From positions 744,614 to 808,613 of the forward strand of contig NZ_QCXX01000004.1 of the NCBI RefSeq assembly GCF_003071065.1: a stretch of DNA of 64,000 bases. The letters are read 5' to 3'. Below the pieces are notes generated by a model. The model worked only from the letters and a program-made list of their open reading frames with translations. It ran no database searches and was not told where the DNA came from. Made by a program: the position numbers and the translations under genes. This document shows positions 53,975 to 62,806 of this stretch, one piece after another. Position 1 is the first letter of the stretch. Each line of letters opens with the position of its first letter. This DNA is from Sphingobacterium athyrii. GTDB taxonomy: Bacteria; Bacteroidota; Bacteroidia; Sphingobacteriales; Sphingobacteriaceae.

Positions 53975-54538
53975 TTATTTTTGCTTTGCTGCCTCCTTTT
54001 CAGCTTGAAACTGCGTCCATTCGGCTTTGCGCTGCGCAACTTGTTCATCGGTCATGTCCGAAAATCCGTAGATCAGATCGGTCAACTTCTGCGAGCTGCG
54101 ATCATATTCGTTGGTCATGACAATACATTCGGTAGGGCAGACAACAGTACATAGGCCACAGTACATACATTTGGCCATATCAATATTGAATTTGGCCGGA
54201 TATAACCGTTTGACACTACCGTCTGAAGTTTTTCCGATCGCTTCCGGCGATTTGATCGCCTCAATTTCAATGCAATCTACCGGACATGCTTTGGCACAGA
54301 GATCACATACGATGCAATCGTCAATATCCACTTGCAATTGATAACGGGCAACTTCGGGAATAGGCATTTTTTCAGCGGGGTATTGTACGGTGACAATGCC
54401 CTCCTGATGGTCAAAATAATTATCGTTTTTGATATTCAATTCCTGACGCGAACGCCGAGCGCCAAACAAGTGCTTCACAGTCAAAGATAGTCCTTTGATT
54501 GCTGTACGAAATGCGTGGGAAGCCGTTTTAAATATCAT
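53975..54538 (-). CDS. nuoI: NADH-quinone oxidoreductase subunit I (2x[4Fe-4S])
   Basis: 187-residue peripheral iron-sulfur subunit. Two ferredoxin motifs: CIVCDLCAKACP (about 76-87) and CMYCGLCTVVCP (about 122-133), binding clusters N6a and N6b. It is the only hydrophilic subunit in the window. Three bases after nuoH. The N-terminal helix HAFRTAIKGLSLTVKHLFG is amphipathic as in the family; the C-terminal end is Lys/Gln-rich. Confidence 0.96.
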   Translation of the reverse strand: MIFKTASHAFRTAIKGLSLTVKHLFGARRSRQELNIKNDNYFDHQEGIVTVQYPAEKMPIPEVARYQLQVDIDDCIVCDLCAKACPVDCIEIEAIKSPEAIGKTSDGSVKRLYPAKFNIDMAKCMYCGLCTVVCPTECIVMTNEYDRSSQKLTDLIYGFSDMTDEQVAQRKAEWTQFQAEKEAAKQK

Positions 54539-54541
54539 ATC

Positions 54542-55615
54542 TTATGCTATAATTAAAATTCTCCAAATGGCGGAAATGGCCATGCAAACAAAAGCTAACG
54601 GGGTCAATACCTTCCAGCATAAGCTCATCAATTGATCTGCACGTAATCGGGGTAAGGTCCACCGGATCCACATTTGTACGCCGACGATAAATAAGGATTT
54701 GGCCAAGGTCCAAAAGATTCCCCAGACAAGGCCTGTTGTCCAGTCTGCCAATCGTACTGCGCCGATATTAGGGAGCGGTGTATTCCAGCCACCCAGAAAC
54801 AGGACTACACCCAACATAGCCACCAAAAACATCATGGCATATTCGGCCAGGAAGATAAAGGCAAATTGTATCCCGCCATATTCCGTATGGAAACCACCAA
54901 CCAATTCAGATTCCGCTTCGGGAATATCGAATGGTGCCCGGTTACATTCGGCAAGTGTTGCGATAAAGAATATGATATAGGTTACAATTAAGTGGGGGGC
55001 CTGAAAAATATTCCAGGCGAAAATGCCGCCTATCTCATTCACTTCCCAAAAACCTAAAAATTTGATACTTCCGTTGGTCAGAATGCCTTGGCCGATTGCG
55101 ATTTCGTTGAGATTTAAAGTCTGTGTTAACATCACGACGGTAATCAGGGAGAGTCCAACGGGTATTTCATAGGAAACCATTTGGGCGATTGCACGCATGG
55201 ACCCCAGTAGGGAATATTTGTTGTTCGATCCCCAGCCAGCCATCAAAATCCCCAATGCGTCAATGGAGATGATGGCCATAATAAAGAATAATCCGGTATG
55301 AGTATTCGCCGGAATAAAATCTTTGGCCCAAGGAATGACCGAAAACCCGGTGAAAACAGCCACAAAAATAATGATTGGGGCAATTCTAAAGAGAATTTTG
55401 TCGGCTAATGTGGGTGTTATTAATTCTTTTTGAAGTAATTTAAGGATATCCGCTATCGTCTGTAGGCTACCATATTTTCCGGTTTCCATTGGTCCGAGAC
55501 GATCTTGGACAAATCCCGCAATCTTACGCTCGGCATATACTGCAAATAAGGTAAATGCTGCTATAAAGGTGAAAATAGCAATTGGAACCAAGATATGTAG
55601 TATTGTATCTATCAA
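54542..55615 (-). CDS. nuoH: NADH-quinone oxidoreductase subunit H
   Basis: 357-residue membrane subunit at the quinone site. AERKIAGFVQDRLGP (about 28-42) is the quinone-pocket signature, VSYEIPVGLSL (about 149-159) and CNRAPFDIPEAESELVGGFHTEYGG (about 223-247) the E-channel loops. The start is TTG at 55613-55615; no ATG precedes the signature. First gene of nuoHIJKLMN here: nuoA-G are not upstream, where gltA lies instead. Confidence 0.96.
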   Translation of the reverse strand: MIDTILHILVPIAIFTFIAAFTLFAVYAERKIAGFVQDRLGPMETGKYGSLQTIADILKLLQKELITPTLADKILFRIAPIIIFVAVFTGFSVIPWAKDFIPANTHTGLFFIMAIISIDALGILMAGWGSNNKYSLLGSMRAIAQMVSYEIPVGLSLITVVMLTQTLNLNEIAIGQGILTNGSIKFLGFWEVNEIGGIFAWNIFQAPHLIVTYIIFFIATLAECNRAPFDIPEAESELVGGFHTEYGGIQFAFIFLAEYAMMFLVAMLGVVLFLGGWNTPLPNIGAVRLADWTTGLVWGIFWTLAKSLFIVGVQMWIRWTLPRLRADQLMSLCWKVLTPLAFVCMAISAIWRILIIA

Positions 55616-55657
55616 GTCTTATTTATAATGATTTTTAATAAGCGACCAATGAATACG

Positions 55658-55665
55658 CAAACTTA
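55658..55665 (-). promoter_or_regulatory. -7 box candidate for nuoHIJKLMN
   Basis: The minus strand reads TAAGTTTG, an exact TAnnTTTG, 43 bp before the nuoH TTG. A -33 element is not clear. It supports independent transcription of the half operon. Confidence 0.4.
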
Positions 55666-55784
55666 ACGAAAAACAGGGAATTTCGATAGGGAAAAATTAA
55701 AATATACTAAACAAGTAGATTATCGTGACATATTCAAGATATCAGTATTTAGATTTGAGTATGAAGATTTTGCTTGAGTAAGCC

Positions 55785-55834
55785 TTATCAGCATAAAAAA
55801 AGCATCCCTAGGGATGCTTTTTTTATGCTGATAA
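55785..55834. terminator. 50-bp perfect palindrome, terminator of gltA
   Basis: 55785-55809 and 55810-55834 are exact reverse complements with centre CCCTAGGG and no spacer; both arms contain A7/T7 runs. It begins 6 bp after the gltA stop. As RNA it forms the usual GC hairpin (AGCATCCC) with T run and a further outer stem. Confidence 0.9.
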
Positions 55835-55840
55835 ATCGAA

Positions 55841-57127
55841 TTAACGATTTGAGAACTCAACGTAATTACGTTCTGTATGTCCAACATACACTTGTCTTGG
55901 ACGGCCGATTGGCTCTTTGTTTTCACGCATTTCTTTCCATTGTGCGATCCATCCCGGAAGACGACCCAACGCAAATAACACGGTAAACATATCTGCTTTA
56001 AAGCCTAATGCACGGTAGATAATACCTGAATAGAAATCGACGTTTGGATAAAGCTTTCTATCGATAAAGTATTGATCATTTAATGCAGCTTCTTCAAGTT
56101 TTTTGGCGATGTCCAATACGGGATCCTGAACGCCTAATTTCTCTAAAATATCATCACATGCTTTTTTGATGATTTTAGCACGTGGATCGAAGTTTTTGTA
56201 TACACGGTGACCGAATCCCATTAAACGGAACGGGTCATTTTTGTCTTTTGCTTTTGCAAGGTATTTTTCTGCATCACCACCATCATTTTTGATCGCTTCA
56301 AGCATTTCAATTACGGCTTGGTTAGCACCGCCATGCAACGGGCCCCACAAGGCATTGATACCCGAGGCAACAGATGCATAAAGGTTGGCATTAGATGAAC
56401 CTACGATACGAACTGTTGATGTAGAACAGTTTTGTTCGTGATCAGCATGTAAAATAAGCAATTTGTGCATGGCATCAATCACAACAGGATCGAATGTTTT
56501 TTCGTCGTTAACCTCGCCGAATAACATGTTTAAGAAGTTATCTATGTAACCTAAGTTATTTTTAGGATAAACGACCGGATGACCTAGTGATTTCTTTTGA
56601 ATCCAGGAAACGATCGTTGGCATTTTGGCCAAAAGATTGATGATCGTTTGATCTTCTTCTTCGTCTGTTAGGTTTGGATTTAAAGATTCAGGGTAAAATG
56701 CAGATAAGGCGCCTACTAAACAAGAAAGTTGGCCCATTGGGTGGGATTTGGAAGGAAATCCAGCGAAGAAATTTTTCATGTCTTCGTGAATCATCATTTG
56801 CTTTTTAATGTCAGCTCTGAATTTTTCCAATACCTCTTTTTTAGGAAGCTCTCCATAGATAAGTAAATAAGCAACTTCCAGGAAAGTCGATTTCTCTGCC
56901 AATTGCTCAATTGGATATCCTCTATATCTCAATATACCTGTTTCACCGTCAAGGAAAGTAATCGCACTTTTTGTTGCACCCGTGTTTTTGTATCCCGGGT
57001 CTAACGTAATAAATCCACTTAGATCTCTTAATTTGGAAATATCAACTGCTTTTTCATTTTCAGTACCGACAATGACCGGAAGGTCATAAGAAGTGCCGTC
57101 TAAATTTATAGATGCTTTATCTGACAT
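55841..57127 (-). CDS. gltA: Citrate synthase
   Basis: 428-residue type II (hexameric-type length) citrate synthase joining acetyl-CoA and oxaloacetate. Catalytic elements: LHADHEQNCSTSTVR, GPLHGGANQAVIEML and MGFGHRVYKNFDPRA with the histidines, and VDFYSGIIYRALG with the aspartate. N-terminal FITLDPGYKNTGATKSAITFLDGETGILRYRGYPIEQLA is normal for the family. Single-gene unit between the SPFH operon and nuoH. Confidence 0.97.
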   Translation of the reverse strand: MSDKASINLDGTSYDLPVIVGTENEKAVDISKLRDLSGFITLDPGYKNTGATKSAITFLDGETGILRYRGYPIEQLAEKSTFLEVAYLLIYGELPKKEVLEKFRADIKKQMMIHEDMKNFFAGFPSKSHPMGQLSCLVGALSAFYPESLNPNLTDEEEDQTIINLLAKMPTIVSWIQKKSLGHPVVYPKNNLGYIDNFLNMLFGEVNDEKTFDPVVIDAMHKLLILHADHEQNCSTSTVRIVGSSNANLYASVASGINALWGPLHGGANQAVIEMLEAIKNDGGDAEKYLAKAKDKNDPFRLMGFGHRVYKNFDPRAKIIKKACDDILEKLGVQDPVLDIAKKLEEAALNDQYFIDRKLYPNVDFYSGIIYRALGFKADMFTVLFALGRLPGWIAQWKEMRENKEPIGRPRQVYVGHTERNYVEFSNR

Positions 57128-57168
57128 GTTTATATATTATCTTATATCTGATTTGTATGCTAATCTCA

Positions 57169-57200
57169 CAAATTTAACTATTTGATATTTAAAACTGAAA
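57169..57200 (-). promoter_or_regulatory. Promoter candidate for gltA
   Basis: Minus strand TTTC (57197-57200), 20 bases, TAAATTTG (57169-57176): exact -7 and one-mismatch -33 of the Bacteroidetes type, giving a leader of about 36 bases. Confidence 0.5.
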
Positions 57201-57318
57201 GTTCTTTTGGAATTTAAATGACATCATTACGTCATTTTGGATAATATTGAATAACAATTTACTTAAATACGCAAATAGTTTATTCAAATTTAACACTATC
57301 TTATTATGTCCCGAAATA

Positions 57319-57564
57319 TTAATCTATTTTTCGCTGAGCGACTTTTCCCTTATCTTCATATTTCCCGTTTTTGCCCGAGCCAAAAAAAGGTAGGATGACG
57401 AAGCATACCAAAATAATAGATGTTAACGTTAAAATTCCTGTTGTCCATAGGATTTTGCCGAAATTTTCAGCATCCAGGAAATGGATACCCCAGAGCCCCA
57501 ATAGAAAATAGGTGGCGACGAATAGGATAACCAGGGTGAATAATATGCCAAAGATGTATTTCAT
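57319..57564 (-). CDS. Small two-helix membrane protein
   Basis: 81-residue protein with two hydrophobic segments (about 3-27 and 37-62) and a charged Lys/Asp/Gly tail. No family assigned. It lies 6 bp after the SPFH gene and is the last member of a three-gene set (zinc-ribbon protein, SPFH protein, this). It could anchor or modulate the SPFH assembly, but that is positional inference only. Confidence 0.7.
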   Translation of the reverse strand: MKYIFGILFTLVILFVATYFLLGLWGIHFLDAENFGKILWTTGILTLTSIILVCFVILPFFGSGKNGKYEDKGKVAQRKID

Positions 57565-57570
57565 GATGGG

Positions 57571-58578
57571 TTATATTTTGTTAAGAATCTGTTTTTTGAG
57601 CGCGTCGAATTCGTCCTGTGTAATAATGTTTTCGCGCAGTAGCAATTGTAGTTTTTGCAGTTTTTCGACAAAATCTCCTTCTGCTTGTATATTGTCTTTG
57701 ATCTCTTCTTTTTGTAGATCAAATTGTTTGCCCAGCTCCATGCCCACACCAAGTTGTGCACCAATACCTGCCAGTCCACCTTCATTTTTAGCGGCATCCC
57801 GGAGTGCGCGTAATTTTTCCAATTCCACATAACTCAAACCTGCTTGCTGTGCAGCTTGATTTTGTGTCGTCAAGTCAGCAATTTCACCAATTCGACGTTG
57901 TGTGTTTGAGTCAAATTGGGTTCCCAAGATCTTAAAATCTGTAATTTCTAAACCAAGATCTTTAAAATCCTGTTCAACCGCTGTTTTGATGTCCGTGGAC
58001 AAAATAGGCAGCTGACTATCGATTTCGTTATAACCTAATTTCTTCTGTGCAATCTGTGCGACAATCTGTTGTGGAATCCGGTTGTTAATAATATCTTGAA
58101 TGGCTGCCGTGCTAACTGTGTCTTGATTGGCGACGATATTTTTATAGAAATGTACCGGTTCTTTGATGACGTAAGAAAAAGTACCGTTCAAGCCTATTTC
58201 CACGGGCAGATTATATTGCGGGTCAATATATTTGATCGGGTTTCCCGTTCCCCAGGATTGATTGACAATGGCGGCCGTACGGAAGAAATAAATATAAAGC
58301 TTATGCTCTGACTCGAAATTTTGTCTTAATCGCGCTAATGTGGTGAAGAAAGGATGGTTATCCGTTTTTAAATTATAGGTACCTGCCTCCGTAAGGAGGT
58401 TTTCGCCTTTTCCTTCATAGACAAGGATACAGCCCTGTCCCGGGGCAAGAATAAGTTTACTGGAATTCTTAATTTCATTCCTTTCGGAAGGAAATTTATA
58501 CCATAATACACGAGGGTCTTGATTTTTCCACTCAATGACCTCGGATAATTGGTTGTTAAAAAGATTGAATAGTCCCAT
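57571..58578 (-). CDS. SPFH-domain protein with C-terminal SHOCT-like segment
   Basis: 335-residue cytosolic protein. SPFH/band-7 domain about residues 30-235 (KLILAPGQGCILVYEGK, KYIDPQYNLPVEIGLNGTFSYVI, DLGLEITDFKILG), then a Gly-rich link (GGLAGIGAQLGVGMELG, about 260-280) and a short SHOCT-like C-terminus (LLRENIITQDEFDALKKQIL, 313-333). No N-terminal membrane helix. The layout resembles the YdjI-type SPFH group. Five bp after the zinc-ribbon gene. Confidence 0.85.
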   Translation of the reverse strand: MGLFNLFNNQLSEVIEWKNQDPRVLWYKFPSERNEIKNSSKLILAPGQGCILVYEGKGENLLTEAGTYNLKTDNHPFFTTLARLRQNFESEHKLYIYFFRTAAIVNQSWGTGNPIKYIDPQYNLPVEIGLNGTFSYVIKEPVHFYKNIVANQDTVSTAAIQDIINNRIPQQIVAQIAQKKLGYNEIDSQLPILSTDIKTAVEQDFKDLGLEITDFKILGTQFDSNTQRRIGEIADLTTQNQAAQQAGLSYVELEKLRALRDAAKNEGGLAGIGAQLGVGMELGKQFDLQKEEIKDNIQAEGDFVEKLQKLQLLLRENIITQDEFDALKKQILNKI

Positions 58579-58583
58579 AATAT

Positions 58584-59954
58584 TTAATTTAATGTGTCGA
58601 ATTTGGGATTATACCCTTCGAATTTATTGATTTGTTTTCCACTATTATCAAAATAGTAATAGTCGCTCGAACCTTTTACAATAAAACCGTCTTTGAGTAG
58701 ACAGCCATTTCCATAAATGGATTTAAGGTCTGTGGCGACTGTTTTCTGTATCGCACCGGTCGATATATCCAATAGCTGGATCTGTAGCGGATCATCTTCC
58801 GCAGGTGTTGGTTTGTACGCGATCAGAAGCGTTTTGTCATTCTGAGCAACCACGACAGGTTGAAAATAGAGCCGACCTGGTGTAAAGTCTTTAAAACTAA
58901 TCAGACGAGCTCCCTTAATTTGCCATGGATTGATCAGTACCTTTTTGTAGGGATCGCGGTCGGTAAAAATACCCGATCCACCAAAATCTTTATCCCAGGA
59001 AAAGCGGGGGCTATCTTTGGGGTAGCCATATTGATAGTAATACGTGTATTGAATTAACTGAATTTTTTCCTCTGGATAGGAGCTGGATTTACTTGAAAAA
59101 GTGAATTCCGTTTTTGTCGTTGGATTAGGGAGTTTTTTTCTCCGTTCATCGTAAAGCTGCTTATCCGGTATTGATTTATTGATTAAAGGGTAATAGGCGA
59201 TATTTTGCCCTTCATTGTTCATAATCTGATAGGCAGAACCATAATCTTCGTATTTAAATTCAACTTTGGCAATGCCGGTGCTGAGTGCCGGAGCATCTTT
59301 GACGTAATTTTCAAGGACACTTTTGTAGGTTAGACTATTTTTGTCCAATTGATAGATATACTTGGATTTGATGATGATGTAAAGGTTTTGGTCTTCAAAT
59401 ACCTGTAAATTAACGTCGCTACTTGATAACTCGACGGGAGTTTCCATCAGCTGCTTTACCCATTCCTTTTTGCCAGTTTTGGGGTCAAATAATCCGATAT
59501 ATACTTTGTTGTCTTTGCCTTCATCAAATCGGTTCCTGGAAGTTCCGACATTGCCCACGACGACGACGTGTGGAGAGTTATCTTTGTCCAGAAATAATGT
59601 ATTGCTTGCGTAATTCCACTCCAGCGGTTCGGCTTCTTCTTTTTTCTCTGCAGTGTTGGACGAACTGTAAGTCGAATAATTTGGTTCTGATTTTTTAGAG
59701 AATATAGAACTCAATACACCAATAATGAACATGAGTGCAATAAAGCCCACAACAGCAAACAATACGATTCGGATAGCTTTATATTGATCGGTATTGTTGC
59801 GTGGGTAGTTGTAATTGTGATTGATGTTGATGTCATCACTATCTAAAAAAAACTCGGTTCCGCAACTATCACATTTGTAATAGTCGGGACGTATTGTGCT
59901 GACTTTTATGCTGCCACAATGCGGGCATTTGATCGCTTTGATGCTTTTAGCCAT
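58584..59954 (-). CDS. Membrane protein with N-terminal zinc ribbon and large extracytoplasmic domain
   Basis: 456-residue protein. An N-terminal zinc ribbon (CPHCGS at 10-15, CDSCGTEFF near 28-36) is followed by one membrane helix (about 64-86, IVLFAVVGFIALMFIIGVL) and a 360-residue beta-rich domain with repeated strand pairs (TLFLDKDNSPHVVVVGNVG, GLFDPKTGKKEWVKQL) that looks like a PQQ-type propeller. No family name assigned to the whole. First gene of the SPFH operon; the zinc ribbon faces the cytoplasm. Confidence 0.75.
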   Translation of the reverse strand: MAKSIKAIKCPHCGSIKVSTIRPDYYKCDSCGTEFFLDSDDININHNYNYPRNNTDQYKAIRIVLFAVVGFIALMFIIGVLSSIFSKKSEPNYSTYSSSNTAEKKEEAEPLEWNYASNTLFLDKDNSPHVVVVGNVGTSRNRFDEGKDNKVYIGLFDPKTGKKEWVKQLMETPVELSSSDVNLQVFEDQNLYIIIKSKYIYQLDKNSLTYKSVLENYVKDAPALSTGIAKVEFKYEDYGSAYQIMNNEGQNIAYYPLINKSIPDKQLYDERRKKLPNPTTKTEFTFSSKSSSYPEEKIQLIQYTYYYQYGYPKDSPRFSWDKDFGGSGIFTDRDPYKKVLINPWQIKGARLISFKDFTPGRLYFQPVVVAQNDKTLLIAYKPTPAEDDPLQIQLLDISTGAIQKTVATDLKSIYGNGCLLKDGFIVKGSSDYYYFDNSGKQINKFEGYNPKFDTLN

Positions 59955-60173
59955 TTATATTTTGTTGTATTTGTTTTGAATTACTCCTGTTTAAAGTTTC
60001 ATTTCTAGCACAGAAAGGCATGTATGATTTCATCATAATACTGCCGGTCAAGTAGCGAAAATAAAATAATATACAGTCGAAAGTTAAAATAAAAAACAAG
60101 GTATAACAAATTTTCGGCCAGTCATCTTATATTCGATAGGATTGATTTTAAATATGTCAAATATTGATTCATA

Positions 60174-60187
60174 TTGTAACGTTACAA
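60174..60187. promoter_or_regulatory. Perfect 14-bp palindrome upstream of the blaI-type gene
   Basis: TTGTAACGTTACAA is an exact palindrome in the 348-bp gap between the zinc-ribbon gene and the blaI-type gene. It resembles TACA/TGTA-containing BlaI-family sites. The rest of 59955-60302 is AT-rich and gene-free. Confidence 0.45.
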
Positions 60188-60239
60188 AGAATCGGGGCTT
60201 TAGATGTTGTTGACGAGGATACAATTAAAAAATGTAAAA

Positions 60240-60267
60240 TATTTTTGGTATTTACGAATAATTCGTA
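60240..60267 (+). promoter_or_regulatory. -7 box followed by a 15-bp palindrome at the expected start site
   Basis: TATTTTTG (60240-60247) is an exact -7 box; TACGAA-TAA-TTCGTA (60253-60267) is an inverted repeat exactly where transcription should begin, the classic place for an autorepression site of a BlaI-type repressor. Confidence 0.5.
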
Positions 60268-60302
60268 GATTAGTGAAAGATTAGTAAAGAAAGAATTTAG
60301 AT

Positions 60303-60665
60303 ATGGAAAAGTTAACAGCACAAGAGGAACAGGCAATGCAATCTATCTGGAGCCTAAATGGAGGTTTTATCAAAGAGATTCTAGATAACATTAAAGGGGA
60401 GAAGATGCCTTATACAACTTTAGCTTCAACTGTAAAAAATTTGGAGCGCAAGGACTTTGTGAAAGCTGTGCGTTATGCCAATGCAAAACGTTACGAACCT
60501 ATGGTCAGTGAGCAGGATTATAAGGCGAAATTTATGAACTCTTTTGTAGGTGATTATTTCAAAAATTCTTATAAAGAGATGGTTTCTTTTTTCGTGAAAG
60601 AGGAGAAGCTAACCGAGGACGAGCTCAAGGAGATTATGGATATGATTAAAAATAACAAATCTTAA
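60303..60665 (+). CDS. BlaI/MecI/CopY-family repressor
   Basis: 120-residue winged-helix regulator of normal family length. AQEEQAMQSIWSL (6-18), KMPYTTLASTVKNLERKDFV (about 34-54, recognition helix) and RYANAKRYEPMVSEQDYK wing; the C-terminal helices dimerise. Family members are inactivated by cleavage triggered by the partner BlaR1/M56 sensor, which is encoded 4 bp downstream. Confidence 0.93.
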   Translation: MEKLTAQEEQAMQSIWSLNGGFIKEILDNIKGEKMPYTTLASTVKNLERKDFVKAVRYANAKRYEPMVSEQDYKAKFMNSFVGDYFKNSYKEMVSFFVKEEKLTEDELKEIMDMIKNNKS

Positions 60666-60669
60666 TACG

Positions 60670-62751
60670 ATGGAAAATCTGCTGACCTATATTATACAAG
60701 TCAATCTGCTGTTGAGCATCATCTACTTGGGGTATGTTGGGCTATTGAAAGGCTTAACTTTCTATTCATTGAATAGAGCATACTTTTTAACAGGTGGATT
60801 ATTTGCTTTTATATATCCGTTTTTGGATTTAAAATCGCTTTTTGTACGAGGTGGATTAGACGTGGGGCTGGTGGGTGAGCAGATTTCATTTTATATGGAA
60901 GAACAGGATATGCAGGAACGGTTGACGCTGGGTGGGTTGGTAGAGTTCGTTTTTATGTTGGGTGCGGCATTTCTATTGTTGAAATTTGTTTTCCAGTTAT
61001 TCAGCCTCTTAAGGGTTCATCTGCATTCCAAAGCCGATCAGTGGAAGACGTATTTTTTTAGGAATGTGTTTATCCCTATTGTGCCATTTTCGTTTTTGAA
61101 TAAAATTTATGTCAATAAGGGACAGCATATGGATGCTGAACTGAAAGATATTTTTAAGCATGAGGATATTCATGTGAAAGGCCTTCACAGCTTGGATATT
61201 TTACTGTTTGAAATCATATTGGTGAGCTGTTGGTACAATCCTTTCGTCTGGTTCATGCGCAGAGCCATTCGCCAAAATTTGGAGTTTCTGACTGATCAAC
61301 AGGTGCTCAATAAAGGAATTGACAAACAGACTTACCAATATAGCCTGTTGAATGTGTCCAAAAAGGGCACTTCAATCGGGTTGAGCAATCAATTTAATTT
61401 TAAACTATTAAAACGTCGCATTATGATGATGAATAAGAAGAGGTCATCCAAGATAGAACTGAGTAAATATGCCTTTCTTTTGCCTATATTTTTACTAACG
61501 GGAGCTGCATTTACCGTAAGCAAAGCGGAGGGTAATATCGAAGATGTCGTTGAAAAGGCAAATGAGACTACGCTTTTGAAATTAGCTGCAGGTTCACAGC
61601 AGGGTGATCCACTATCGGTCAAGATGGTCAGTGAAGCGGGAAAAGTACTCAAGGAAGCCTACGGTACGGATACGATTAAGATAGATACAACTCGCCGGTC
61701 GAAGGGCACTACCGTATGGAGCGGTCAGATTGGTTCTTTGAAAATCAAAGGCGCTTCTGATGCGACTGGTAATCCGCTGTTTGTGGTGGATGGGGAAGTT
61801 ATTAGTAAAGAAGAACTAGATGCAATTGCTCCAGAGCGGATTGAATCAATATCAGTATTAAAAGATAAATCTGCTACAGCAATCTATGGTGAGAAGGGTG
61901 AAAATGGTGTCTTGTTGATCACTACCAAAACAGAAAGTAGTACTGGCAAACTTCAAGGAAAAGTGACAGGTCTCTTTGTCAGACAGGACTCCGTTAGTAA
62001 AGCTAAGGCCGCAGTGATCAAGTATCCTGCTAATATTCTGTATGTGGTTGATGGTGCACGAATAAATTCGGGGGAAATGAGAGATATGGATCAAAATAAT
62101 ATTGAAAGTATTCATGTTATTAAGGATGGCTCTGCTTGGGCAAAATATGGTGAAGAAGGGAAAAATGGTGTTATTGAAGTGACTACAAAAAAATGGGCAA
62201 AGGAAAATCCAGATAAAGTAGATAAAACGTCACACATACCCAAATCGGAAAATAGCCCTGATGATCGGGTAATTACGGTAGTGGGGTATAAAAAGGGTAA
62301 TAAGGGGAATGATGCTAAAACAATAACGTTTGAAGGAAAAGCTGCCCAAAGTGATAGCCCGGGGAAAACCGCGAAATTTGTGGCGCGAACGACAACATCT
62401 GCGAAGGTAGAGGAAGAACTTAAGAATATTAATGGCATCCGGATCCGTGGTCTATCGGGAAAAGAAAAACCGTTGTTTGTTGTTGATGGCCAGGTGCAAT
62501 CTAAAGACCGCAATGATCTGAAATCCGGAGATATTGCGTCCATCGAAATTCTTAAAAATCAAAGTGCACAGACTCTTTATGGTACAGCAGGGTCGAATGG
62601 TGTTATTCTCATAACCACAAAGAAAAAAGCGGGGGAATTGAATGATGGGAAGGGAGATGGGGAACCACTGGATGGAAAGATAAAGAAAATAATCAATACT
62701 GAACTTGATAAAGAACGAAATCGCGCTGCGACAGCAAGGGACAAAGGGTAA
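60670..62751 (+). CDS. BlaR1-like M56 metallopeptidase with three TonB-plug-like repeats
   Basis: 693-residue membrane protein. Four N-terminal helices (about 5-25, 35-53, 90-115, 170-195) frame an M56 zinc protease: HEDIH at 164-168 (HExxH) and E205/D209 in LEFLTDQ. A further helix (about 268-285) leads outside to three repeats of about 55 residues: LFVVDGEVIS...SAIYG-type (about 362-418), LYVVDGARIN (about 455-507) and LFVVDGQVQS (about 598-653), each ending ENGVLLITTK-like. These copy the plug motif of TonB receptors. It probably senses an envelope signal and relieves the BlaI-type repressor. No penicillin-binding domain is present. Confidence 0.88.
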   Translation: MENLLTYIIQVNLLLSIIYLGYVGLLKGLTFYSLNRAYFLTGGLFAFIYPFLDLKSLFVRGGLDVGLVGEQISFYMEEQDMQERLTLGGLVEFVFMLGAAFLLLKFVFQLFSLLRVHLHSKADQWKTYFFRNVFIPIVPFSFLNKIYVNKGQHMDAELKDIFKHEDIHVKGLHSLDILLFEIILVSCWYNPFVWFMRRAIRQNLEFLTDQQVLNKGIDKQTYQYSLLNVSKKGTSIGLSNQFNFKLLKRRIMMMNKKRSSKIELSKYAFLLPIFLLTGAAFTVSKAEGNIEDVVEKANETTLLKLAAGSQQGDPLSVKMVSEAGKVLKEAYGTDTIKIDTTRRSKGTTVWSGQIGSLKIKGASDATGNPLFVVDGEVISKEELDAIAPERIESISVLKDKSATAIYGEKGENGVLLITTKTESSTGKLQGKVTGLFVRQDSVSKAKAAVIKYPANILYVVDGARINSGEMRDMDQNNIESIHVIKDGSAWAKYGEEGKNGVIEVTTKKWAKENPDKVDKTSHIPKSENSPDDRVITVVGYKKGNKGNDAKTITFEGKAAQSDSPGKTAKFVARTTTSAKVEEELKNINGIRIRGLSGKEKPLFVVDGQVQSKDRNDLKSGDIASIEILKNQSAQTLYGTAGSNGVILITTKKKAGELNDGKGDGEPLDGKIKKIINTELDKERNRAATARDKG

Positions 62752-62774
62752 TAATCATTATTTTCTGATAGAAT

Positions 62775-62806
62775 AAAATAAAAGGGACTGCGGTCCCTTT
62801 TATTTT
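62775..62806. terminator. Bidirectional terminator, 14-bp stem
   Basis: 62775-62788 pairs exactly with 62793-62806 around TGCG. It overlaps the pth stop codon and serves both the M56 gene and pth. Confidence 0.88.

Noticed and set aside
55720..55986. ORFs on both strands across the gltA terminator
   Set aside because: They are products of the palindrome, which reads open on both strands, and overlap the end of gltA.
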